Shown piece after piece: positions 1 to 9,537 of a DNA stretch of 64,000 nt. Source of the DNA: Caldithrix abyssi DSM 13497 (lineage in GTDB: Bacteria > Calditrichota > Calditrichia > Calditrichales > Calditrichaceae); the NCBI RefSeq assembly GCF_001886815.1, contig NZ_CP018099.1:2540501-2604500 (forward strand), written 5' to 3'. Position numbers and translations under genes: made by a program. Numbering within the stretch: the stretch's first letter is position 1; each line of letters starts with the position of its first letter. The notes below the pieces were generated by a model. It saw nothing but the letters and a program-made list of their open reading frames with translations. It did not search any database and was not told where the DNA came from.

Positions 1-11
1 GTGCGGGGCGT

Positions 12-817
12 GTCTCAATCCCCTCTGAATAACGGGGGAATTATTTGTTAATTATTATTTGATATTTGATATTTTATTTGGATTGTTTTAAGGTTGATAG
101 GCTAGAGCCAATGATTTTTTGTAATTCTTTACTCTCAGACAATAGAATTCTAATATCCTTTTCTTCAATAAAATTACTGCCTTCAATAATTTTTAGCCAT
201 ATTGTAGTCTCATTTAACTCTTTCAAACATATTCGTAATTTATGCACAAAATCCTTTCGACTTTCTGCACCACGTGCTTCACCATAATTGGCTGCAACAG
301 ACGTCGCACTCCGCAACAACTGAACCGAAAGATGCCTGCTTATATAATCTTCTGACATAATTTTACAAATATTTATTACTTTTACAGAAAAATCGATTAA
401 TCTCTTTTCTAAATCATCTGCTTTCATTTTACTGTCTTTATACTTTTACTATCTAAATAACGATTAACATTAAATTTAATTATTAAATAGAAAATAGCAA
501 ATATCCCGTCTTATTCCCCTCTGAATAACGAGGCAATTATTTGTTAATTATTATTTTATATTTAATATTTTCTATTTGACTAATACCAAAGTGAAAAAAC
601 AGCTCCTTACCACGCTACAAATTTTAAATAGCAAATAAAAAATAACAAATAGAAAATATTCCGTCTCAATCCCCTCTGAATAGCGGGGCCATTATTTGTT
701 ATCTATTATTTTATATTTGTTATTTAATTAAAATCTAAAGTGGTAAAACAGCTCCTTACATGCAGTAAATCTTAAATAGTAAATAAAAAATAACCAATAA
801 CAAATAGAAAATATTCC
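12..817. repeat. three truncated CRISPR repeats with AT-rich insert units
   Basis: Truncated copies of the CRISPR repeat occur at 12-37, 508-533 and 663-688. All stop at the same base: 26 of the 37 bases remain, ending in the GGGG/GAGG block, and the TACTTTCCGAC end is missing. Each is followed by a similar AT-rich arm (ATTATTTGTTAATTATTATT or close to it). Each unit ends, just before the next repeat, with an arm like AAATAGAAAATATTCC that is roughly complementary to the first arm. Units at 534-662 and 689-817 are each 129 bp and share a core containing CAGCTCCTTAC. The unit at 38-507 carries the four-helix bundle gene instead. The arms could form long AT-rich hairpins. Their position at the trailer end fits decayed repeats, but the regular insert does not. 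Confidence 0.8.
74..427 (-). CDS. four-helix bundle protein (23S rRNA IVS / S23 family)
   Basis: This 117-residue protein matches the small helical family encoded in 23S rRNA intervening sequences and related to the accessory Avd proteins of diversity-generating retroelements. Family signatures visible are an N-terminal helix, the stretch QLLRSATSVAANYGEA near residues 36-51, then SRKDFVHKLRICLKELNE. The biochemical role of the family is poorly known; it is thought to form basic pentamers that may bind nucleic acid. The gene is not in rRNA here. It lies between two truncated copies of the CRISPR repeat (12-37 and 508-533), inside AT-rich flanks that resemble the flanks of two gene-less neighbouring units. 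No other gene shares its transcript. Family assignment is confident; function is not. Confidence 0.85.
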   Translation of the reverse strand: MKADDLEKRLIDFSVKVINICKIMSEDYISRHLSVQLLRSATSVAANYGEARGAESRKDFVHKLRICLKELNETTIWLKIIEGSNFIEEKDIRILLSESKELQKIIGSSLSTLKQSK

Positions 818-1485
818 GTCTCAATCCCCTCTGAATAACGGGGTACTTTCCGACTGAAATCAGCGGAAAAAGACGGAGATTATGTTGTGATTACTTAGTC
901 TCAATCCCCTCTGAATAACGGGGTACTTTCCGACTGTCCTCAATGTGGACATGAAATCAACGTCGGATACTGTCTCAATCCCCTCTGAATAACGGGGTAC
1001 TTTCCGACAGGGCCCGTTGGAAAAGAACAGCCGTCTCCTCAAAAGAGGAGTGGTCTCAATCCCCTCTGAATAACGGGGTACTTTCCGACTAGAAAGCGAT
1101 GGGATGAAGATCATCCAGGTATCCGATGACGAAGTCTCAATCCCCTCTGAATAACGGGGTACTTTCCGACGATTAACCAGTCCATAATTAACCAATAACT
1201 CACCATATAAAGTCTCAATCCCCTCTGAATAACGGGGTACTTTCCGACATGGCTACGTGATCATTGCCTATCGATTCCGTAACGGTACCAGTCTCAATCC
1301 CCTCTGAATAACGGGGTACTTTCCGACACCAATTCATGGATGCCACTGAAATAAATCTTTGGGAAATCATGTCTCAATCCCCTCTGAATAACGGGGTACT
1401 TTCCGACAAGCACAAGGGGCTTTTAAATGGTATACCATTCTTGGTCAGGTCTCAATCCCCTCTGAATAACGGGGTACTTTCCGAC
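818..1485 (-). CRISPR. CRISPR array, nine 37-bp repeats, eight spacers
   Basis: Nine repeats start at 818, 898, 972, 1053, 1134, 1212, 1291, 1371 and 1449. On the plus strand each begins GTCTCAATCCCCTCTG and ends GGGGTACTTTCCGAC, and the nine appear identical. Spacers are 37-44 bp and all differ. On the minus strand the repeat ends in ATTGAGAC, the usual form of the 8-base crRNA handle in type I and III systems. Together with decayed repeats on the left, this indicates minus-strand transcription with the leader on the right. A CCCC...GGGG pair gives a short 4-bp stem inside the repeat. No cas gene is present in the window, so the subtype cannot be set. Confidence 0.95.
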
Positions 1486-1814
1486 TCCTCCACTTTTCAG
1501 CCCTTGATACACAAGGCCTCGCGGGGCGCTTTTTCAAAACCTGTTTGTTCTGAATGTAAACTTTCTACCATATCTGACCTAAAATCAACCTAAATTATTG
1601 TTTTTTAGAAGGCCAAAACCTCTCAGTACCGTTATTATCTGTTTTTACTTTATTTAGCTGTTTTCGCCCCCTTCCGCTCCCTAAATCTGTTTTAAGTTAA
1701 CTTTTTCTTTTCTTTTTTGCAAATCAAATTGGAAAAGTGGACAACCATCCCGCACTTTAACCCCCTGATAGGCCCTTTTTTTATCTCCCTGCTCTGCCCC
1801 GCGCTTTTCTCCAT
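1486..1814 (-). promoter_or_regulatory. probable CRISPR leader region
   Basis: This 329-bp stretch has no gene. It lies next to the intact end of the array and, read on the minus strand, contains a purine/A-rich tract (about 1700-1745) and ends in a non-repeat sequence directly before the first repeat. That is the expected place and composition for a leader. It also separates the array from the 3' end of the kinase/DUF92 gene. No clear promoter hexamers were assigned. Confidence 0.5.
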
Positions 1815-3308
1815 TTACAAAACATGAAAATAATAAATGATTACCATTAAGATGATGGCCATTAAATTGGATGCGACGTTAACCATATCGTTGCCGATAA
1901 TCTTTGATCCTGAGATCAGAGATGTTTCTCGATCACAATGCATCTTTTTTTCCGTGTATTTGCCGCAAACCGAGCATTGATATTGCCCCTGCACCGTGGC
2001 GCCGATTAAACTATCCAGCAAATTGCCCAGCAAGCCAAGCAGTAATAGCCACAAAATGACCCGGCCGTTCAATTCCGTAAAAAACAGGCCGCTCAACAGA
2101 ATAAGCGCGCTACCTAAAAAACCGCCCGCCGTCCCCAGTAAAGAAACAGCGCCGGAAATGCCGGGTTTTACCTTACGAAAGGTGGTAATCAATCTTGGAT
2201 TCGATTTAGAGAGCACGCCGATTTCAGTGCTCCAGGTATCGGACGTGGCCACCATTAATGAAAGCAAATACAACTGGTACCACATGCGATCCGGAAACAG
2301 GGCGTTTAAAATAACCAGCGCGCCCCCAATCCCGCCATTGGCCAGCACCTGCGCATAATCCCGAACGCCGGATTTTTCGAACGTATCTTTAAATTGATTC
2401 TTGGTATTTTTGCCTAACTTTGAAAGCAGGGAGGACAGGATGAAAAAGGTTAAGATGGGCACGCTCCAGGCCCAGCCGCCAAACCCAAAAATGACGGTAG
2501 CCAGCAAAAAAACCATGGCGCTGCCGCTAAGCGATAAAAATCTAAAACGATAGCTTAAAATAGCCGTAATTAAGGCTAAAATTTCACCGCTTAAAAAGCG
2601 ATTTAATTGCGCTTCATTAAAATTCACCAGCAAAAAGGCCAGCACCGCCCCGCTAAACGGAACAAAAAAATTATCGGAACCCTTAGAAGAAAGCGCTTCT
2701 ACCACCGTAACCAGTGCGGCCAGGGCAATCACTTGTAAAACAAGTAGCCGATCTACCTCAAAGCTAAATTTTAAGATCAAATAAATTAATGCAAAGCTTG
2801 AAATAAACATGGCGATCGATCCGAGCAGAGATTTCTGATCGGCAACCAGGGTAAATGATGTGCTTTTTCCCCACCTCTGCCCCACCAGTGCGGCCAGCGC
2901 ATCCGCTATGGCAAACAGGGCGATGCCCAGCAAAATAAAACGCCGGTCGATGTTCCAGAAAATCAGGATCAGAATCATATAAACCAGCGGGAAATACACC
3001 GTGCCAAAGGAATACCTGCCGCTATGGATGCTTTTAAGTAAGCCTTTTTTAACGGCCACCCAATTAACTGTCAGGAACAAAAGGGATAGTAAAAGCAACA
3101 ATAACGGCGTTGAAAAATACAGCGGAGCCAGCGCCGCTAAAACTCCGATCCCCATGTGAGAAAACTTACGCACTACTTCATGAGAAAGGTCTAATATTTT
3201 TTTTAACCAAACGCTGATGAGTAATATGAGTAAAATCAACAAAAAAGCCCCGACCGCCAGGATCAGGTCGGCGGGCTGCGGGGCTGTTAAAAAAGAGTTC
3301 CAGTCCAT
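1815..3308 (-). CDS. prenol/phytol kinase-like + DUF92 fusion membrane protein
   Basis: This 497-residue, highly hydrophobic protein has two parts. Residues about 25-205 resemble the dolichol/phytol kinase and phosphatidate cytidylyltransferase superfamily (EVVRKFSHMGIG near 44; FAIADALAALVGQRWGK near 135-152). Residues about 235-490 resemble DUF92/TMEM19 (NGGIGGALVI, SDTWSTEIGVLS, GTAGGFLGSALI, DSLIGATVQG) and include a CSVCGKYTEKKMHC pair. In plants and cyanobacteria VTE5 phosphorylates phytol and VTE6 (DUF92) phosphorylates phytyl phosphate, so the fusion could make a prenyl diphosphate from a prenol. That role is inferred. A TTG start three codons upstream (3317) is possible, but the AAGGA site is too close to it; ATG at 3308 fits better. 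The gene lies 17 bp after leuS and is probably cotranscribed. Confidence 0.75.
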   Translation of the reverse strand: MDWNSFLTAPQPADLILAVGAFLLILLILLISVWLKKILDLSHEVVRKFSHMGIGVLAALAPLYFSTPLLLLLLSLLFLTVNWVAVKKGLLKSIHSGRYSFGTVYFPLVYMILILIFWNIDRRFILLGIALFAIADALAALVGQRWGKSTSFTLVADQKSLLGSIAMFISSFALIYLILKFSFEVDRLLVLQVIALAALVTVVEALSSKGSDNFFVPFSGAVLAFLLVNFNEAQLNRFLSGEILALITAILSYRFRFLSLSGSAMVFLLATVIFGFGGWAWSVPILTFFILSSLLSKLGKNTKNQFKDTFEKSGVRDYAQVLANGGIGGALVILNALFPDRMWYQLYLLSLMVATSDTWSTEIGVLSKSNPRLITTFRKVKPGISGAVSLLGTAGGFLGSALILLSGLFFTELNGRVILWLLLLGLLGNLLDSLIGATVQGQYQCSVCGKYTEKKMHCDRETSLISGSKIIGNDMVNVASNLMAIILMVIIYYFHVL

Positions 3309-3325
3309 CGAAAGCAAAATTCCTT

Positions 3326-5959
3326 TTAACCAACCACAATATTAACAAGCTTTTTCGGAACGGCAATAACTTTTCGAACCGTTTTGCCGGCAATGCGTTT
3401 TTGCACCTCTTCAAGCTGCAACGCTTTTTCTTCCAGAATTTTTTTATTGGAAGCTTCTTCGGGCGGCAGCGCCATTCTGGAGCGCACTTTACCATTAATC
3501 TGAATGACGATTTCGATGCTTTCTTTAACAAGATAATCCGCGTTGTACGTCGGCCAGGGCTCGTAAGCCAGGGTACGGTCGTGTCCCAATCGTTGCCACA
3601 ACTCTTCGGCGATATGCGGCGCAAATGGGCTTAAAAGCAGAACAAAAGTTTCCAGCACGCTTTTGGGTCTTGTTTTCCATTTATAAGCCTCGTTTACAAA
3701 GATCATCATCTGGGCGATGGCCGTATTAAAGGCCATCTCTTCCAGATCGTCCGAAACCTTTTTGATCGTTTCGTGCAACACGCGCAATTGTTCGGCCGTT
3801 GGCTCCATATCGCCGACCAGCTCGTGCAGTTCATCGGTTTCTTCGTTAACCACCAGGCGCCAGACGCGATTCAAAAAGCGATGCACGCCTTCCACACCTT
3901 TCATGCTCCATGATTTGGTGTCTTTCAACGGGCCCATGAACATTTCGTACAAACGCAGGGAATCGGCGCCAAACTTTTCGATAATTTCATCGGGATTGAT
4001 TACGTTGCCGCGGCTCTTACTCATTTTATAGGCGCGGGCTTCCACCACAATTTTCGGATCGCTTTTAAGAACAAAGACATCGCCTTTTTTTACCACCTCG
4101 TCTTCACGCAATTTACGTCGATTCAAAGGTTCGCCGCTTTTAACGTGTTTGCCGTCTCTGGTAACCAGTTCGGCCGACACCGGTTGATTGTTCTGGTCAA
4201 GAAATAAAGTGTATTCGGTTTCTCCCAGAATCATTCCCTGATGCACTAATTTTTTGAAAGGTTCTTTAGTGGAGACGACGCCAATATCATAAAGCACCTT
4301 ATGCCAGAAGCGGGCGTACAAAAGATGCAAAACGGCATGTTCCGTGCCGCCCACATACAAATCCACCGGCATCCAGTACTTCTCTTTTTGGGGATCCACC
4401 AGTTTTTCATCGTTATGCGGATCGATGTAACGCAGGTAGTACCAGCAAGATCCGGCCCATTGCGGCATGGTGTTCAGTTCGCGGCGATAACGTTTACCGT
4501 CAATGGTTACGTATTTCCATTCGTCCGGTGCCCGCGAAAGCGGCGGCTGGGGTTCCTCGTCTTCCTTAGAAGGCCGCGGTTTAAAGTCTTCCATGGGCGG
4601 CAGTTCGACCGGCAGCTCCTCTTCCGGCACCAGGCGGATTTCGCCGTCTTCCCCGATTAAAACAGGAAAGGGTTCGCCCCAGTAGCGCTGGCGGCTGAAC
4701 AACCAGTCGCGCAACTTATAATTGACTTTATATCTGCCAATGCCCTTTTTCTCCAGCCATTCCGTAATTTTTTTCTTAGCTTCCGAAGCTTTTAAACCGT
4801 TGATGCTTAATTCGTCATTGGCCGAATTAACCACAATGCCCTCGCCGGTAAAAGCTTCTTTGGAAATATCGCCGCCAGAGATAACTTCGCGAATCGGTAA
4901 ATGGTATTTTTTCGCAAAGGCGTAATCGCGCTCATCATGCGCCGGCACGGCCATAATAGCGCCGGTTCCGTAGCTGATCAAAACATAATCGGCCACCCAG
5001 ATAGGAATCTTTTCGTTATTGACCGGATTGATGGCGTAACCGCCTGTAAAAACGCCGGTTTTGTCTTTCTGCAATTCCGTGCGTTCCAGATCGCTCTTTT
5101 GCGCGGCCTGCTTCTGGTAGGCCTGTACCTGTGCGCGGTATTCTTCGGTGGTGATTTTTTCCACCAGCGGATGTTCCGGCGCCAGCACCATGTAGGTTGC
5201 GCCGAACAGGGTATCTGGTCGTGTTGTAAAGACTTCAATTTTTTCATCAAGGCCCACTACCGGAAATTCCACCTCCGCGCCTTCGGAACGGCCGATCCAG
5301 TTCTTTTGCATCTCTTTGGTGCTCTCCGGCCAGTCAACCAGTTCCAGGTCTTCCAGCAGCCGGTCGGCGTATTCAGTGATTTTAAGCACCCATTGTTTTA
5401 ACGGTCGGCGGTACACCGGATGGTTTCCGCGCTCGCTCCGGCCGTTGATTACTTCTTCATCGGCTAAAACCGTACCCAGCGCCGGGCACCAGTTAACCGG
5501 CACCTCGTCTAAATAGGCCAGCCCTTTTTTGTAAAGCTGAATAAAAATCCACTGCGTCCATTTGTAATATTTAGGATCGGTGGTGTTCACTTCCCTGTCC
5601 CAGTCGTACGAAAAACCAATGGCCTTCAATTGTTTTCGGAAGCGCTCGATATTTCGTTCGGTGGTAATGCGCGGATGGGTGCCGGTTTCGATGGCGTACT
5701 GCTCTGCCGGCAGCCCAAAGGCGTCCCAGCCCATGGGATGCAACACATTAAAGCCTTTCATCCGTTTGTAGCGGGCCATGATGTCGGTGGCCGTGTAGCC
5801 TTCTGGATGGCCCACGTGCAGCCCTGCCCCGCTGGGATAGGGAAACATATCCAGCACATAGTATTTCGGCTGATCGAATTTATCTTCGGTTTTAAAAGTT
5901 TTTTGTTCTTCCCAGAATTTTTGCCATTTTTTTTCAATTTTCCCGAACGGATAAGCCAT
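3326..5959 (-). CDS. leuS: leucine--tRNA ligase
   Basis: Cytoplasmic class I aminoacyl-tRNA synthetase charging tRNA-Leu, 877 residues, normal for bacterial LeuRS. The HIGH-type motif is HVGH at residues 48-51 within a [15 protein letters not shown] context, and the KMSKS motif appears as YKMSKSRGN in the C-terminal half. The editing (CP1) insertion between them shows the [20 protein letters not shown] signature. The C-terminal end has the usual INGKVRSRM segment. Start ATG at 5959 follows AAGGAG at 9 bases. The gene is first of a two-gene run with the downstream kinase/DUF92 fusion. Nothing unusual is seen in the catalytic motifs. Confidence 0.98.
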   Translation of the reverse strand: MAYPFGKIEKKWQKFWEEQKTFKTEDKFDQPKYYVLDMFPYPSGAGLHVGHPEGYTATDIMARYKRMKGFNVLHPMGWDAFGLPAEQYAIETGTHPRITTERNIERFRKQLKAIGFSYDWDREVNTTDPKYYKWTQWIFIQLYKKGLAYLDEVPVNWCPALGTVLADEEVINGRSERGNHPVYRRPLKQWVLKITEYADRLLEDLELVDWPESTKEMQKNWIGRSEGAEVEFPVVGLDEKIEVFTTRPDTLFGATYMVLAPEHPLVEKITTEEYRAQVQAYQKQAAQKSDLERTELQKDKTGVFTGGYAINPVNNEKIPIWVADYVLISYGTGAIMAVPAHDERDYAFAKKYHLPIREVISGGDISKEAFTGEGIVVNSANDELSINGLKASEAKKKITEWLEKKGIGRYKVNYKLRDWLFSRQRYWGEPFPVLIGEDGEIRLVPEEELPVELPPMEDFKPRPSKEDEEPQPPLSRAPDEWKYVTIDGKRYRRELNTMPQWAGSCWYYLRYIDPHNDEKLVDPQKEKYWMPVDLYVGGTEHAVLHLLYARFWHKVLYDIGVVSTKEPFKKLVHQGMILGETEYTLFLDQNNQPVSAELVTRDGKHVKSGEPLNRRKLREDEVVKKGDVFVLKSDPKIVVEARAYKMSKSRGNVINPDEIIEKFGADSLRLYEMFMGPLKDTKSWSMKGVEGVHRFLNRVWRLVVNEETDELHELVGDMEPTAEQLRVLHETIKKVSDDLEEMAFNTAIAQMMIFVNEAYKWKTRPKSVLETFVLLLSPFAPHIAEELWQRLGHDRTLAYEPWPTYNADYLVKESIEIVIQINGKVRSRMALPPEEASNKKILEEKALQLEEVQKRIAGKTVRKVIAVPKKLVNIVVG

Positions 5960-6119
5960 TGCAGCAAACTCCTTCTCTTACAAATCCATTAAACTGTTAC
6001 TGTCTATTTAAAGGTTGCTAAAGTATTAAAAAAAACAAACGGTTGCAAGAAGGAAACAAAATAAAATGAAGGGATGAATATTGGGATAAGATTGAAGGCG
6101 TGTAAGAGACAGGCGCAAA

Positions 6120-7721
6120 TCAAAAGAACAAACCGTAAATACCAAAAATTAGCGCAACCAGAAAAACGGAAAGCACCAGTTGAGTAAGGTTGCCGGCGCT
6201 TAACAGAGCGCGATTGGCGTCAAAGGAAAAGGAAAAAACAGTTCGCGTGGTCTGATCTTTTTGCTCGCCGCTTAACCAGCTAACCATGAATAGAACGGCG
6301 CTCGAAAAAATAAAAAGCAAAATGGCAAAATGAAGAAAATTAATTTGCACCAGCCATTGAAGAGCTCCGAGATTTAGAGGCCTGGCGCGCAATGCCATTT
6401 CCAGCGCCAGACGCAATGCCCCGAATATGCCTCCCGCGATCAGGGCGTAAAACGCGCCCCGGGCGTTAATTTTGTTACTGAAAACGCCAAATAAAAAAAC
6501 GGCGGCGATAGGCGGCGCAATGTAAGCCTGTAAGCTTTGCAGATAAAGGTAGACCTGTTGATTAAACAGACGCGTCAACGGAATCCACAAAATGGCCGTG
6601 ATTACAATAATCGTAGTCGCCAGCCGGCCCACCAGCACCAGTTTCCGTTCGCTGGCCTGCGGATCGTACAGGCGATAAAAATCCATGGTAAACAGCGTGG
6701 CCGTGCTGTTAAATACGCTGGCCAACGAAGACATCAGGGCCGCCAGAAAACCAGCCAGAACAATGCCCCGCAATCCAACCGGTAAAAATCGACCGGAAAA
6801 GAGCAGCGAAATGACCTCATCCGTTTTAATTCCCGGAAACATGACTACCGCCACCATGCCCGGTAGTATCATTAAACCGGCCGGTAATAATTTCAAAAAA
6901 CCGGTAAAAATGGTGGCCGTACGCGCCTGCTCCAGATCTTTGGCGCTCAAAACTCTCTGGACGATGTACTGGTCGGTGCACCAGTACCAGACGGCCAGAA
7001 TGGGAGCGCCAAATACAATGCCCGTCCAGGGAAAATGCGGATCGCGTGCGGAACGAATGACATCAAAGTAATGATCAGGCAGGCCGGCCAGCAACGGCCC
7101 AAAACCGCCAATTTTGTTCAGGCCCACCGTGGTAAGAATGAAAGAGCCGGCCAGAAGAACCCCCATCTGAAAGACGTGCGTATTCATCACGGCGCGCAAA
7201 CCGCCGACAATGGTGTAAATGCCGGTAATAACCACCATCACCAGCGCCGAGGTGTAAATGTCCCAGCCTAACATGGCGTTGAGCAACAATCCGCCGGCAA
7301 ACAAGGTGATGGCAATTTTGGTTAAAACGTAAGCAAAAATAGAAACAGCGGTTAAATAGATGCGCGTTGGCCGGTTGAAACGCATTTCCAGAAACTCAGG
7401 GATGGTGTAAATTTTCGCCTTTAGAAAGAGCGGCGCAAAAAACCAACCCAGCGCCAGCAGGGCAATAATCGCCATCCATTCAAAGTGGCCCACAACCAGT
7501 CCGTTCTGCGCGCCGGAACTGGCCAGACCCACCAGATGTTCTGAAGAGATATTGGTGACAAACAAAGAGGCGCCAATGGTCAGCCAGCCCATTTTTCGAC
7601 CGGCAAGAAAATATTCAGAGGCGTATTCATCCTGACCGCGACTGCTCCAGAAGCCGATTACAAACAGGATAAGCGTATAGGCAATTACAATTCCTAAATC
7701 GATGGCGTTTAACGTGGCCAA
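6120..7721 (-). CDS. sodium:solute symporter (SSS/SGLT family)
   Basis: A 533-residue inner-membrane protein with about 13-14 predicted helices. The SSS family signatures are clear: FFLAGRKMGW-type segment (here YFLAGRKMGWLTIGASLF), then TNISSEHLVGLASSGA, and WYWCTDQYIVQRVLSAKD. These resemble the sugar branch of the family (SGLT/vSGLT). The start is TTG; no closer ATG exists before the first membrane helix, and a GGTG ribosome site lies just upstream. The gene begins 22 bp after the stop of a secreted GH16 glucanase, so it probably imports sugars released by that enzyme. The exact substrate is not readable from sequence. Confidence 0.93.
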   Translation of the reverse strand: MATLNAIDLGIVIAYTLILFVIGFWSSRGQDEYASEYFLAGRKMGWLTIGASLFVTNISSEHLVGLASSGAQNGLVVGHFEWMAIIALLALGWFFAPLFLKAKIYTIPEFLEMRFNRPTRIYLTAVSIFAYVLTKIAITLFAGGLLLNAMLGWDIYTSALVMVVITGIYTIVGGLRAVMNTHVFQMGVLLAGSFILTTVGLNKIGGFGPLLAGLPDHYFDVIRSARDPHFPWTGIVFGAPILAVWYWCTDQYIVQRVLSAKDLEQARTATIFTGFLKLLPAGLMILPGMVAVVMFPGIKTDEVISLLFSGRFLPVGLRGIVLAGFLAALMSSLASVFNSTATLFTMDFYRLYDPQASERKLVLVGRLATTIIVITAILWIPLTRLFNQQVYLYLQSLQAYIAPPIAAVFLFGVFSNKINARGAFYALIAGGIFGALRLALEMALRARPLNLGALQWLVQINFLHFAILLFIFSSAVLFMVSWLSGEQKDQTTRTVFSFSFDANRALLSAGNLTQLVLSVFLVALIFGIYGLFF

Positions 7722-7743
7722 AACAACACCTTTTCCGCTTCAT

Positions 7744-9537
7744 TTATTTAAGCACAATAAACTTTTGTCGGGCGACCATGCGTTGTTCCTGTTTTAAAAC
7801 GCAAACATAAAGTCCGCTTCCCCATCCGGAAACATCCAGGCTGGAACGATAGATGCCTCCGTTCAATGTTCCGCGCTTTAGAACCAGCACTCTTTTTCCG
7901 CTCACATCGTAAAAGCTCAGTTCGGTTTCTCCGCTGCGGGGCAATTCAAATTCCAGCTGCAGGCGCGGATTGGCAGGATTGGGAAAAACTCTTAAAGCCG
8001 ATTGGCGCGGAATGCGCGGCTCATTCGTTTTCTCGTGCAAATCGGAAGCTGATTTTTCTATTTTCAGAGCGCTGCAGGTGGCCTTTCCGGCAAGCGGCTT
8101 AAAATACAGATCTAATTGTTGATCTTTCACTTCCACATTATCGATCGTTACCACATAGGCGGCAAAACTGCCCACTCTTTCGTAAATGTCGAGGCCCTCA
8201 ATGATCTTCTGATCTTCGGCGAACACATCAAAGCGACGCTGGCCGGCGGCATTAAATTCGCTTTCGGCAAAAAAGAAGGTAAGCCTGTATGATCCGTCAG
8301 GCAAACGCACACGATAAAAATTCAGCCCTCTCAATTCTGAGCGGTAAAGAGTGTCGTTTTGCGCGCCTCGAAAATTGGCGGACAAAGGGTGGATCACTTT
8401 GCTGCCGCCTTCATGACCATAAGGCCTGTCCACATTAAAAACGTAATCTGCCTGGTAGGTTGCGCTCCCCTGCTCACTGCCCAGATTGATAACCAGCGGC
8501 AGCGTCACGCCGTTTTTTATGGCAATCGATTCAACTTTAATCCGGTTAGCCGCCGCTGATCGATCGCTAATATTGGTGGCAATTACATGATAAATGACCT
8601 GCGGATCCCTTTCCGAAACCTCTAAAACTACGGTGCGCTCGTCGTTTAGTAACCGGGCATTTTTGACGGTTAGTCCGGGAATAATGTAATTGCTGGCCGT
8701 TTCGGCAGCCTGTCGCTTAATAGATTCGGAAAAATTCAAAACAATACGGTCGTCCAGAAACCAGGCGCGGGCAATATAGGGCGCCGTTACATCTTCATCG
8801 TGAATGGCTCCGCCCTGGTAGCCAGTGCTGGTCGGCATGGTTAAACAAAGGATGAGGTAGCCGTCTTTCAATACGGCATTTTCTTCAATAAATTGACTGT
8901 TGTTGCCGTCCCAGCTATGCGTGGCTTTTTGCCAGCGCGACGTATTAAAAGCGTTAAAATCATCCTGCCACAATAAAGTGAAATCCTGATTTTCTCCAGG
9001 CGTATAGCGGTACACACGCACCAGGTCGTAATAGGCGTAGGCAGGAAGCTGATTTTCATTTAACGTGCCGGCCCACGATTCGGACGCCGGCGGCCAGATG
9101 TTCATCATTAGTTTCTGCGCGCGAAACAGAGTGGAAATGTGATCGCCCGTCTGTCGGAAAACTTCTACGCTATCCACGTACCAGGCCACGTAGTTCGGCG
9201 TCCATTCTATGGCGTAAAGGTGAAAATCCTGATGGGGATTGAATGGCACATCCTGATAATAAACATGATTGGTTACGCCGGCGGTGATGGTATTAAACTG
9301 AATCTGATCGTTGTAGCGTCCTAAAATTTCAATATCGATCTCGTTCCATTCGTCGATGGAGTTAATTTCATGATAGGTAAAAAATGAACTGAGCATGCCG
9401 CTCACCGGCGCCGATTTCATGCGCACCTCAAAGCGGCCGTAGGTAAATGTTTCTAAAGTCCGATATTCTGCACCGCGGTAAGGCTTTTGCGCCCAAAGGA
9501 TTAACGGCGCCAGAATAACAAGAATTAAGCGTTTCAT
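7744..9537 (-). CDS. secreted GH16 beta-glucanase with malectin and C-terminal sorting domain
   Basis: From ATG 9537 (after AAGGTAG) the protein has 597 residues; an upstream in-frame start at 9573 would hide the signal peptide. Domains in order: signal peptide (1-17), GH16 catalytic domain (about 20-245), an Ig-like segment (about 250-335), a malectin-like carbohydrate-binding domain (about 340-495) and a C-terminal beta domain (about 520-597). The GH16 motif is EIDIE at 66-70 followed by LG and later QFNT, the arrangement typical of lichenases (beta-1,3-1,4-glucanases). The C-terminus (FPNPANPRLQLEFELP..., GGIYRSSLDVSGWGSGLYV) resembles type 9 secretion sorting or FlgD-like domains, implying export and surface display or release. 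It sits upstream of a sugar symporter in a likely glucan-use operon. Confidence 0.88.
   Translation of the reverse strand: MKRLILVILAPLILWAQKPYRGAEYRTLETFTYGRFEVRMKSAPVSGMLSSFFTYHEINSIDEWNEIDIEILGRYNDQIQFNTITAGVTNHVYYQDVPFNPHQDFHLYAIEWTPNYVAWYVDSVEVFRQTGDHISTLFRAQKLMMNIWPPASESWAGTLNENQLPAYAYYDLVRVYRYTPGENQDFTLLWQDDFNAFNTSRWQKATHSWDGNNSQFIEENAVLKDGYLILCLTMPTSTGYQGGAIHDEDVTAPYIARAWFLDDRIVLNFSESIKRQAAETASNYIIPGLTVKNARLLNDERTVVLEVSERDPQVIYHVIATNISDRSAAANRIKVESIAIKNGVTLPLVINLGSEQGSATYQADYVFNVDRPYGHEGGSKVIHPLSANFRGAQNDTLYRSELRGLNFYRVRLPDGSYRLTFFFAESEFNAAGQRRFDVFAEDQKIIEGLDIYERVGSFAAYVVTIDNVEVKDQQLDLYFKPLAGKATCSALKIEKSASDLHEKTNEPRIPRQSALRVFPNPANPRLQLEFELPRSGETELSFYDVSGKRVLVLKRGTLNGGIYRSSLDVSGWGSGLYVCVLKQEQRMVARQKFIVLK

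Noticed and set aside
66-287. A 73-codon plus-strand frame over the four-helix bundle gene
   Set aside because: Antisense to a gene with clear family signatures.
860-1593. Open frames across the CRISPR array (860-1195 minus, 1336-1593 plus)
   Set aside because: They are translations of the repeat and spacers; the repeated peptide follows the 37-bp repeat and no start site is seen.
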